From Paludibacteraceae bacterium (lineage in GTDB: Bacteria; Bacteroidota; Bacteroidia; Bacteroidales; Paludibacteraceae): DNA of 64,000 nt. The notes under the pieces were generated by a model that ran no database searches, had not been told where the DNA came from, and saw nothing but the letters and a program-made list of their open reading frames with translations. Every line of letters starts with the position of its first letter. The first letter of the stretch is position 1. The stretch is taken from NCBI GenBank assembly GCA_017509715.1, contig JAFWOU010000009.1, forward strand, positions 1 to 64,000. Direction: 5' to 3'. A program made the position numbers and the translations under genes. This document shows, in pieces, positions 43,104 to 50,220 of this stretch.

Positions 43104-43964
43104 TTATTTTGCATTTTTGTTTACAAAAGTGCCAATAAGCATAGGTAAAAGGCTGTTTATGGCCCATAGCAGTATGCCGGCCAGGGTGGCTTCGGCTGTT
43201 CCGAACACCAGCATGGCAGCCGCTCCGCGTACCCCCGCTTCGGCCGCCGCGATAGAGGGAGCGATGGTGATGATGAGGTAATAGACGGGTATCAGCACCA
43301 GCCATTCGGTCGAGAACGGCATGCCAAATAGCCGTAGCACCAGCGCCAGCTGCAGGCACCAGCACAGGTAGCGTACCACGCTCTGCCCCAGCGAACCCAT
43401 CAGCAGGCGGCTGTCCACGCGTATCCAGCGGCGTAGCAACCAAGGCAGGGCGGCCGTCAGGGCCACTACAGCCAGCATCAGCCCGACCACCGTCATCCAT
43501 TCCGGACGCCAGCGGCCGTCGCTGAGCCATACCGCCAGGGGTAGGATGCCTACCAGGGTGATGGCCAGCGTCATCGTCATCGAACCTACCACACCCTTGC
43601 TCAGCAGTTCGGCCCATCGTCCATGCTCCATCAGCAGGCCGCGGGCCGGATATTCGCCCAACTGGTAGGGCGTCAGTTGCCCCGCCATCTTGCTGAAATA
43701 CACCTGACGTTGTGCCTCGCGTAGCGACAGATCGCCCATCAGGAACTGCCATCGCCAGGCCTCCAGCAGCATGTTCACCGGCATGAGCAGCAGGGCCAAT
43801 AGGCCGCATAGCCAAGCCGCTGTATCTGCCTTGGAGAGGTGGTTGCCCAGTTCTGTCCAGCCGTCGTAGATATACAGACGGTAGCCCAGATAGCCGTAGG
43901 CCAGGACCGTGATAGCCCATGCTGCCCCGCGTAAATATGTCTGCTTTCGATTCGCTTGCTTCAT
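43104..43964 (-). CDS. Lysylphosphatidylglycerol-synthase-like (flippase domain) membrane protein, 286 aa
   Basis: The protein has about seven to eight hydrophobic helices and no soluble domain. It fits the UPF0104/AglD-like group that shares the flippase part of MprF, seen in the spaced blocks EAWRWQFL, YFSKMAGQLTPYQLGEYPARG and a C-terminal APSIAAAEAGVRGAAA segment. Such proteins may move lipids or lipid-linked sugars across the inner membrane; the substrate is unknown. The ATG at 43964 is used, as a TTG four codons earlier lies at the -7 box (43974-43981). The next gene downstream, malQ, has its own promoter. Divergent expression is shared with the HhH outer-membrane gene. Confidence 0.78.
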   Translation of the reverse strand: MKQANRKQTYLRGAAWAITVLAYGYLGYRLYIYDGWTELGNHLSKADTAAWLCGLLALLLMPVNMLLEAWRWQFLMGDLSLREAQRQVYFSKMAGQLTPYQLGEYPARGLLMEHGRWAELLSKGVVGSMTMTLAITLVGILPLAVWLSDGRWRPEWMTVVGLMLAVVALTAALPWLLRRWIRVDSRLLMGSLGQSVVRYLCWCLQLALVLRLFGMPFSTEWLVLIPVYYLIITIAPSIAAAEAGVRGAAAMLVFGTAEATLAGILLWAINSLLPMLIGTFVNKNAK

Positions 43965-43973
43965 TTCGCTGTG

Positions 43974-44005
43974 CAAAAATACAGAAATATTTGCAAATAT
44001 GCAAA
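43974..44005 (-). promoter_or_regulatory. Promoter of the flippase-like gene, overlapping a divergent promoter
   Basis: On the minus strand TTTG (44005-44002) and TATTTTTG (43981-43974) are 20 bp apart. It interlocks with the plus-strand promoter at 43990-44021, so the two genes probably compete for or share polymerase. Confidence 0.8.
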
Positions 44006-44021
44006 TTTTTGTATATCTTTG
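43990..44021 (+). promoter_or_regulatory. Promoter of the HhH outer-membrane gene
   Basis: TTTG (43990-43993) and TATCTTTG (44014-44021) are 20 bp apart. The inferred start near 44028 leaves only about 5 nt before the ATG at 44033, so the mRNA is nearly leaderless. Confidence 0.8.
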
Positions 44022-44032
44022 TGCTCGGATTT

Positions 44033-45889
44033 ATGAAAAAAGGGCTTTTCATAGGGTGGCTGCTATGCACGAGCGTCTGTTTTGCGCAGGTGAGGACGGA
44101 AGATATCATTCAGGATATCTATACCCAACTGACCGAACTGAGTGCCGTGGATCAGGAGGAGCTGCAGGAGGACCTGCTCCGGTTGGCGGAGCAACCGATC
44201 AACCTCAATGCGGCCACTCAGGCTGACTTGCAACAACTGCCTTTTCTCAGTCCCCGCCAGATAGATGATATCCTGCTCTATATCTATCGCCATCCGATGG
44301 ACAGCCTCTACGAGTTGCGCCTCATCCCCAGCCTGAGCGAGTACGATATCCGCAACCTGTGTGCCTTTGTCTGTGTTCGGCCTGTCGATCAGGCGGCTTC
44401 CCAGCGCGTCTATCCCCGCGAGGCGTTGCGGCAACTGAAGCACGAAATCTCTGTGCGCACCGATGTGCGCAACCCCGAGCAGACGGTGGGCGATCCGGTC
44501 TATGTGCAGGCGCGCTATAAGTTGCGCTATCGTGATCAGTTTGATATGAACTTGCAACTCCGGCGACCCACAGGCGGGGACGCCGCTTCGCTGCAGTATG
44601 GCGGCTATCTTAGGTTGCGTAACGTAGGACCGCTCCAGTCGCTCGTCGTGGGCAATATGCAGGCCTCGTTTGGTTTGGGGCTGGTCATGGCCTCGCCTTT
44701 TCATATGGGGCGATCGGCGTATGTCAACAATGTGGGCTTTGAGCGTGAGGGGGTGCGTGGCCTGAGTTCGGTGGACGGTAGCGGCCTGCATGGGGCAGGG
44801 GTGACGATGGCTTGGCAGCGGGGCCGTACCCATATCGAGACCTCGGCGCTCTATAGCCTGCAGCGTGTGCAGGACACGGTGCGTCATCACGTGCTGGGCA
44901 TGAATCTTACTGTTCGGCGCGATCGGTGGTGGGTAGGATTGACGGCCGTGGAGAACCTCTACTCCGATAGCGTGCATCCCTACCAGAATGCCAAGTACAA
45001 CCAGCATTATTTTCGCGGTCGCCGTCAGGCGGTGCTGGGCATCAATGCCCGTTACTGCTGGCGCTGGCTCGATCTGTTTGGCGAGGTGGCGGTGGCTCAG
45101 AATCGCGAGTGGGCGCCCGGTCTGCAAGCGGGGGCACGCTTTGCAGCCTCCGACCGCAGCCTGCTCACCCTCCTCTACCGCTACTATGCACCCTGGTTCG
45201 ACAATGCGCTGGGCTATGGTTTCTCCGAGACCAGCCGTCTGGGCGACGAGCACGGTATCTACTTGGGCTTCGATATCCGGGAATTGCAGCGCTGGCAGTT
45301 CCGCGGCTATGTGGACCTGTTCCGCTTCTCGGGCATCAAGTACGCCATTCCCTACAGCCCGTCCTACGGTTACGACGCTTCGCTGGAGACGAGCTATATG
45401 CATAGTGAGATATGGAACGTGCGCTGGCGCCTGCGCGCACGTGAGAAGGGCCGTAAGGAGCACTATAGCCTGCGTGGCCAGTTCGCTTGGCAGCAGGGCG
45501 GATGGTCGCTCCGCACCATAGCCGATGCCAACCTCACCCGCGATAGCCTGCATCAGTTGGGGTGGGGCGTCAGCCTGGCGCAGGATGTGGAGTATAGTTT
45601 CCGACGCGTGCCGCTCACCCTGCAGCTACGGCTCCAGGGCTTCGATGCCCGGGCGTGGGACAACCGCATCTATCTCTATGAGAACGATGTGCTCTATGCT
45701 ATCTCCAATCCGGCCTCGTATGGTCGGGGCGGACGCTGCTATCTGAATATGCGTTGGCGTATTCTGGACCAACTCTCGCTCTATATGCGCGTGAGTGAGA
45801 CGGTCTATCATTCCGCCTGGGCAGCTGCCCAGAGCCGTCCCCAGACCCGCACCGACATCCACTTGCTCCTAAGAGCAACTTTCCCGTAA
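44033..45889 (+). CDS. Helix-hairpin-helix outer-membrane barrel protein, 618 aa
   Basis: A signal peptide (MKKGLFIGWLLCTSVCFAQ) is followed by helix-hairpin-helix units at residues about 30-110 (INLNAATQADLQQLPFLSPR, ELRLIPSLSEYDIRNLCAFV). The rest (about 140-618) is strand-rich with aromatic and Arg residues at regular spacing, typical of an outer-membrane barrel. HhH units outside the cytoplasm suggest binding of incoming or extracellular DNA, in line with the ComEA-like and comEC genes nearby, but that is inference. I chose the ATG at 44033 because earlier in-frame starts lie upstream of or in the promoter. The stop codon opens an array of eight TAACCCG-type heptamers. Confidence 0.8.
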   Translation: MKKGLFIGWLLCTSVCFAQVRTEDIIQDIYTQLTELSAVDQEELQEDLLRLAEQPINLNAATQADLQQLPFLSPRQIDDILLYIYRHPMDSLYELRLIPSLSEYDIRNLCAFVCVRPVDQAASQRVYPREALRQLKHEISVRTDVRNPEQTVGDPVYVQARYKLRYRDQFDMNLQLRRPTGGDAASLQYGGYLRLRNVGPLQSLVVGNMQASFGLGLVMASPFHMGRSAYVNNVGFEREGVRGLSSVDGSGLHGAGVTMAWQRGRTHIETSALYSLQRVQDTVRHHVLGMNLTVRRDRWWVGLTAVENLYSDSVHPYQNAKYNQHYFRGRRQAVLGINARYCWRWLDLFGEVAVAQNREWAPGLQAGARFAASDRSLLTLLYRYYAPWFDNALGYGFSETSRLGDEHGIYLGFDIRELQRWQFRGYVDLFRFSGIKYAIPYSPSYGYDASLETSYMHSEIWNVRWRLRAREKGRKEHYSLRGQFAWQQGGWSLRTIADANLTRDSLHQLGWGVSLAQDVEYSFRRVPLTLQLRLQGFDARAWDNRIYLYENDVLYAISNPASYGRGGRCYLNMRWRILDQLSLYMRVSETVYHSAWAAAQSRPQTRTDIHLLLRATFP

Positions 45890-45942
45890 CCCGTAACCCG
45901 TAACCCGTAACCCCTAACCCGTAACCCGTAACCCCTAACCTT
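45887..45942 (+). repeat. TAACCC(G/C) heptamer array starting at a stop codon
   Basis: Eight heptamers, six perfect or near-perfect TAACCCG and two TAACCCC, start with the gene's TAA at 45887-45889. Every unit begins with TAA. Period 7 places them in all three frames in turn. A tRNA terminator follows on the other strand. Confidence 0.9.
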
Positions 45943-45945
45943 TAC

Positions 45946-45979
45946 AAAAAAAAGAGACCCCATCTTTCGATGAAGTCTC
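45946..45979 (-). terminator. Terminator of the tRNA (CAT) transcript
   Basis: On the minus strand GAGAC pairs with GTCTC and inner CATC with GATG around GAAA, followed by eight Ts. It ends 4 nt beyond the tRNA. Confidence 0.85.
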
Positions 45980-45982
45980 TCG

Positions 45983-46057
45983 TGGTCCCACTTGGGCTTG
46001 AACCAAGGACCCCCTGATTATGAGTCAGGTGCTACTAACCAACTGAGCTATAGGACC
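45983..46057 (-). tRNA. tRNA with CAT anticodon (elongator Met or Ile2)
   Basis: The minus strand folds as a cloverleaf. The acceptor GGTCCTA pairs with TGGGACC (one G-U), the anticodon stem CCTGA/TCAGG encloses the loop CTCATAA, and the T arm contains GGTTCAAGCC. The anticodon CAT fits elongator methionine or the isoleucine tRNA whose C34 becomes lysidine; sequence alone does not settle which. The D stem is unusual: GCTC faces TAGC rather than GAGC, leaving one mismatch and a longer loop. CCA is not encoded. Confidence 0.85.
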
Positions 46058-46085
46058 ATCGTGCTTTCTTGTAAGGGCACGCACC

Positions 46086-47666
46086 TTATTGTTTGATTTT
46101 ATTGTAGTACTCCTGTGCCTCCTCGGCGGTGATCAGTCGTTGCTTGTCACTCAGGATAGGCAGGGTTACTTCCAGGTTCTTGGGCATGTTGTTAATATCC
46201 TGGATCTTGCTCTTGTTCGCCTCGTAGATATATACCCAGCAGTTGGGGTTACCGTAGTGGCGGCGAGCCAGGCTGGTCAGCGATACTTCGTTCACCGACT
46301 CTCTGTGGTTGACGCCGGCATCCACTCTGGCCGTCTCCTGACGCAGCTCTTTCAGACGCAGGTAGTCCTCACGCGAGATGATGCGAACCTCTACACGGCG
46401 GTTCGGACCGTAAGCAGCCTTGCTGCGGCGACCTACCACCTTGCCACGACCCAGGGTCAGGCAGCGATCGTTCGGTATGTTATACTCCTCTTGCAGTTCG
46501 TTCACTACGCGCTTAGCACGGGCCTCTGCCAACTTGTTGTTCAGCTCCTCCGGACCGGTGTTGTCGCATACGCCGACTACGTCCAGATAGATGCTCGTAT
46601 CGTTAGCCATGTAGTCAGCCAGCTGCTGAACGATGGTCAGACCTTGTTCGGTCAGCTCGCTCTTGGCGTTGTCGAAGTAGAGGTAGAACGTGCGGCCATG
46701 CATCGACGACTGTGCAGTCTCCTTGGTGTGACGCTCTGCGCTCTTCTCGCTCTCACGTATGATGACGGTGTCGTGGTGGATGATGACAGTATCCTTTCCG
46801 GCACTGCGCTTAGCCAGATCCTCGATCTCGCGATACGGAGCGTAGTTACGTACGTGGTTCTTGTACATTGCGTCCACCTTGATACGCAGACCCAGTGTGA
46901 TGTCGAATATACCGTCGTTGTTCTTCGAAGCGTGCGATGCCTCGCCCGAGAATCCGCGTCCGTCGATGTAGTCCTTGGTGTAGTACGAGTAGTCGGCACG
47001 GATACCGAGGGCCAGCGTACGGTTCAGGTTGAACTCAGCCGTAATACCGGCATTGACGAACGGCAAGCACTTATAGCCGTCCATGCGGTCCGGACCGTTC
47101 ACGCCGTCGGCGTTGATATACGTAGCGGTATGTCCGCGCTGGTGCGTCGGGTTGCGCTCCTCGTCGTCCATGTAGTACTTACGGCTCTGGTACCAACCTG
47201 CACCACCACCCACCTGGGCAAACAGCGAGAAGATCTTCTTGCGTGCCTTGGGGAAGAAGAGGTTGATCAGGTCCATCGACAGGTAGACTTGCGCTTTGTG
47301 CATATCGCCGCACAGCAGGGTGTCGGCATGCTGCAGCGGCTGACTGTCGTCGCCCGTCACGGTATACATGTCGTACATATACTCCAAGCCGATGTTCCAT
47401 ACCGGCGTGAAGTTGTATTCGAAGCCTATTCCGGCATTCGGAATAGCTACGTTGTGCTTCATCTCAGAATTGAAGTCTCCGTCAAAGGCGTTGAAACCCA
47501 GACGTGGGATGATCGACCAATGGCCCGTCTTCTCTGCCGTGAGCTCATTATCAGGCACCTTGTACGGGTGGCATCCCTTGACTTTCTGCTCCTTTTGCTC
47601 CTCAGCCAGCACGTTCATGCTCAGCACCAAAGCGGCTAGAATTACGATAGATTTCTTCAATAACAT
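46086..47666 (-). CDS. OmpA-family outer-membrane protein with LysM-like tail, 526 aa
   Basis: A signal peptide (MLLKKSIVILAALVLSMNVLA) leads into an eight-strand-like OmpA barrel (residues about 40-270: RLGFNAFDGDFNSEMK, GIGFEYNFTPVWNIGLEYMY). A helical linker follows. An OmpA C-terminal domain at about 315-440 shows the peptidoglycan-binding pattern (TFYLYFDNAKSELTE, NNKLAEARAKRVVNELQ, GPNRRVEVRI). The last about 70 residues (SLTSLARRHYGNPNCWVYIY) look like a LysM domain. It should tether the outer membrane to peptidoglycan. The ATG at 47666 is preferred over one at 47708 because only it gives a signal peptide right at the N-terminus and because of the promoter spacing. It is transcribed divergently from pta. 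Confidence 0.87.
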   Translation of the reverse strand: MLLKKSIVILAALVLSMNVLAEEQKEQKVKGCHPYKVPDNELTAEKTGHWSIIPRLGFNAFDGDFNSEMKHNVAIPNAGIGFEYNFTPVWNIGLEYMYDMYTVTGDDSQPLQHADTLLCGDMHKAQVYLSMDLINLFFPKARKKIFSLFAQVGGGAGWYQSRKYYMDDEERNPTHQRGHTATYINADGVNGPDRMDGYKCLPFVNAGITAEFNLNRTLALGIRADYSYYTKDYIDGRGFSGEASHASKNNDGIFDITLGLRIKVDAMYKNHVRNYAPYREIEDLAKRSAGKDTVIIHHDTVIIRESEKSAERHTKETAQSSMHGRTFYLYFDNAKSELTEQGLTIVQQLADYMANDTSIYLDVVGVCDNTGPEELNNKLAEARAKRVVNELQEEYNIPNDRCLTLGRGKVVGRRSKAAYGPNRRVEVRIISREDYLRLKELRQETARVDAGVNHRESVNEVSLTSLARRHYGNPNCWVYIYEANKSKIQDINNMPKNLEVTLPILSDKQRLITAEEAQEYYNKIKQ

Positions 47667-47724
47667 ATAGTATATTTTTACGTTTACATATGGAGATGTG
47701 TGCTCCAAATCACAATTCAGGGTG

Positions 47725-47756
47725 CAAAATTACAATTTTTTTTTGAATCTGGCAAA
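47725..47756 (-). promoter_or_regulatory. Promoter of the OmpA/LysM gene
   Basis: Minus-strand TTTG (47756-47753) and TAATTTTG (47732-47725) are 20 bp apart, about 60 bp before the ATG at 47666. It diverges from the pta promoter. Confidence 0.8.
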
Positions 47757-47791
47757 TTTTTAACAGAAAAAAAATATTTTTTTTCAAAACT

Positions 47792-47823
47792 GTTGCGTAT
47801 ATGCATAATTTTTCGTAACTTTG
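47792..47823 (+). promoter_or_regulatory. Promoter of pta-ackA
   Basis: GTTG (47792-47795) and TAACTTTG (47816-47823) are 20 bp apart. The -33 region reads GTTGCGTATATG, close to the extended form seen at other promoters here. The leader is about 47 nt. Confidence 0.85.
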
Positions 47824-47876
47824 CACGACAAAAGAAACATGCATATTTACTAACTATATAAAACACAATTTCTACT

Positions 47877-48875
47877 ATGGACATCCTACAAAAAATGTTG
47901 CAACGCGCGCAGGCGAATCCCCAGCGTATCGTGTTGCCCGAGGGTGATGAGCCGCGTACCCTGGAGGCGGCTAACTTGATTCTGCGTGACAAGATCGCAA
48001 AACTGATTCTCATCGGTGATCCCGACAAGATCCGCGCGATGGCTGCCGAGAACGGCTATGAGCATATCGGCGAAGCCACGATCGTAGACCCGATCCATGA
48101 TCCTAAGATGCCGGAGTATGCCCACCTGCTCTATGAGCTGCGTAAGGCTAAGGGTATGACCGAGGAGGAGGCTCAGAAGAAGGCGCAAGACCCGCTCTAC
48201 CTGGGTTGCCTCATGATTAAGGCGGGCGATGCCGACGGCGAGCTGGCCGGTGCACGTGGTACGACGGCCGATACTATCCGTCCTGCTTTCCAGATACTGA
48301 AGACCAAGCCGGGTTGCTCCATCGTGAGCGGTGCGTTCCTGATGTTCACGCCCGCTAAGCAGTTGGGCGAAGGTGGCTTCCTGTTGTTTGCCGACTGTGC
48401 GGTCAACCCGAATCCGGATGCCAAGCAGCTAGCCGAGATCGCCGTTTCTACGGCTGAGACCGCACGCGCTATTGCGGGTATAGAGCCGCGCGTAGCCATG
48501 CTGTCGTTCTCCACGAAGGGTAGCGCTAAGCACGAGTTGGTGGATAAGGTAACGGAGGCTACCCGTCTGGCTAAGGAGATGGCGCCCGAGCTGCTCCTGG
48601 ACGGTGAGCTCCAGGCCGATGCCGCATTGGTGGACAAGGTGGCTGCTACCAAGGCGCCGGGTAGTCCGGTAGCGGGCAAGGCCAACGTACTCGTATTCCC
48701 CGACCTGCAGGCTGGCAATATAGGTTACAAGCTCGTAGAGCGTTTCTCGGGTGCGGACGCCGTAGGTCCGATCCTGCAGGGTATCGCAGCGCCGGTCAAC
48801 GACCTGAGCCGCGGCTGCAAGGTGCAAGACATCGTGCAAATGGTAATTATCACAGCAAACCAAGCTATAAAATAG
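47877..48875 (+). CDS. pta: Phosphate acetyltransferase
   Basis: Pta converts acetyl-CoA and phosphate to acetyl phosphate, the step before ATP-yielding acetate formation. The 332-aa protein is the short single-domain form. It shows the N-terminal [15 protein letters not shown] and the active-site stretch [19 protein letters not shown] (about residues 118-138), the SGAFLM block, and the C-terminal [17 protein letters not shown]. It is cytoplasmic. It is the first gene of the pta-ackA operon and ends in TAG, which begins the 16-18 bp repeat array before ackA. Confidence 0.95.
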   Translation: MDILQKMLQRAQANPQRIVLPEGDEPRTLEAANLILRDKIAKLILIGDPDKIRAMAAENGYEHIGEATIVDPIHDPKMPEYAHLLYELRKAKGMTEEEAQKKAQDPLYLGCLMIKAGDADGELAGARGTTADTIRPAFQILKTKPGCSIVSGAFLMFTPAKQLGEGGFLLFADCAVNPNPDAKQLAEIAVSTAETARAIAGIEPRVAMLSFSTKGSAKHELVDKVTEATRLAKEMAPELLLDGELQADAALVDKVAATKAPGSPVAGKANVLVFPDLQAGNIGYKLVERFSGADAVGPILQGIAAPVNDLSRGCKVQDIVQMVIITANQAIK

Positions 48876-48951
48876 ACCGCTACGCTTGAAAGACCGTTGC
48901 ACTATAAGACCGCTACGCTGTAAGACCGGCCTGCGGCCTAAAAGACATTTA
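48873..48951 (+). repeat. Longer-period (16-18 bp) repeat array after pta
   Basis: Units of about 14-18 bp sharing AGACCG(C/T)T(A/G)C start at the pta stop codon. Unit boundaries carry TAG, TGA, TAA, TAA and TAA. The last full unit contains a GGCCTGCGGCC palindrome. It is the same stop-linked pattern with a longer unit. Confidence 0.75.
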
Positions 48952-48971
48952 ACAAACAATTTTTAATATAT

Positions 48972-50162
48972 ATGACAATTCTGGTTTTAAACTGCGGTAG
49001 CAGCAGTATTAAGTATAAGCTCTTTGATATGGAGAGCAAGTCCGTCATGGCCCAGGGTGGTATAGAGAAGATCGGTCTGCCCGACTCGTTCCTGCTGGTC
49101 AAGTTGCCGAACGGCGAGAAGGTGAAGTTTGAGAAGTCGATGCCCGAGCATACCGTGGGTATCCAGTTGATCCTCGAAAAACTCGTAGATCCCGAGATCG
49201 GCGTCATCCGCGACCTCAAGGAGATCGACGCCGTAGGTCACCGCGTAGTGCATGGCGGCGAGAAGTTCAACAAGTCGGTAGTCATCACCCCGGAGGTGAA
49301 GCAGCAGATCATCGAGTGCGTAGAACTCGCACCGCTCCACAACCCTGCTAACCTCAAGGGCATCGATGCTATCTCGGCTATCCTGCCCGACGTACCGCAG
49401 GTGGCAGTCTTCGACACGGCCTTCCATCAGACCATGCCCGACTACGCCTATATGTACGCCCTCCCGTACGAACTGTATGAGAAATATGCAATCCGTCGCT
49501 ACGGCTTCCACGGCACCAGCCATCGTTACGTGAGCGCTCGCGTATGCGAGTTCCTGGGCGTAGACCCCAAGCAGCAGAAGATCGTGACGGCCCATATCGG
49601 CGGTGGCGGTAGCTGCACGGCTGTGCTGAACGGTGAGTCGGTAGATACCTCGATGGGTATGACTCCGGTAGAGGGACTCGTGATGGGTACGCGTGCCGGC
49701 GACCTCGACCTGGGTGCTGCCACCTTTATCATGGACAAGGAGCATATGGATACCAAGGCCTTCAACAACCTGGTTAACAAGCAATCCGGTCTGCTCGGCG
49801 TCTCGGGTGTATCCAGCGACTGCCGCGACATCGAGGCCGCTATCAACGAGGGCAACAAGCGTGCTGACCTGGCTCGCAAGATGTTTATCTACCGCGTGAA
49901 GAAATATATCGGTGCATACGCTGCCGCTATGAACGGCCTGGACATCCTGGTCTTCACCGCCGGTATCGGCGAGAACGATCCGTATATCCGTGCCGAGATC
50001 ATGAAGGGACTCTCCTACCTGGGTATCGAGTTGGACGAAGCGGCCAACAACGTACGCGGTGAGGAGCGTATCATCTCCACCAAGAATTCCAAGGTGACCG
50101 TATGCCTCATCCCGACCGACGAGGAGCTCATGATCGCCATGGATACGACGGCGCTGGTATAA
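48972..50162 (+). CDS. ackA: Acetate kinase
   Basis: AckA transfers phosphate from acetyl phosphate to ADP, giving acetate and ATP. The 396-aa protein has normal family length and clear ASKHA motifs: LVLNCGSSSIKYKL (residues 3-16), the phosphate-binding AHIGGGGSC block near 205, FDTAFHQTMPDYAYMYALP and RRYGFHGTSHRYVS, and FTAGIGENDPYIR near the C-terminus. It follows pta after the repeat array, with no promoter between, so the two are co-transcribed. This is the classical fermentative acetate pathway, fitting an anaerobic host (inference). Confidence 0.97.
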   Translation: MTILVLNCGSSSIKYKLFDMESKSVMAQGGIEKIGLPDSFLLVKLPNGEKVKFEKSMPEHTVGIQLILEKLVDPEIGVIRDLKEIDAVGHRVVHGGEKFNKSVVITPEVKQQIIECVELAPLHNPANLKGIDAISAILPDVPQVAVFDTAFHQTMPDYAYMYALPYELYEKYAIRRYGFHGTSHRYVSARVCEFLGVDPKQQKIVTAHIGGGGSCTAVLNGESVDTSMGMTPVEGLVMGTRAGDLDLGAATFIMDKEHMDTKAFNNLVNKQSGLLGVSGVSSDCRDIEAAINEGNKRADLARKMFIYRVKKYIGAYAAAMNGLDILVFTAGIGENDPYIRAEIMKGLSYLGIELDEAANNVRGEERIISTKNSKVTVCLIPTDEELMIAMDTTALV

Positions 50163-50220
50163 CAGCCTCGGGCAGAAAAACACAATAACTTAACCTATAC
50201 ACCAACCAAACACACATAGA

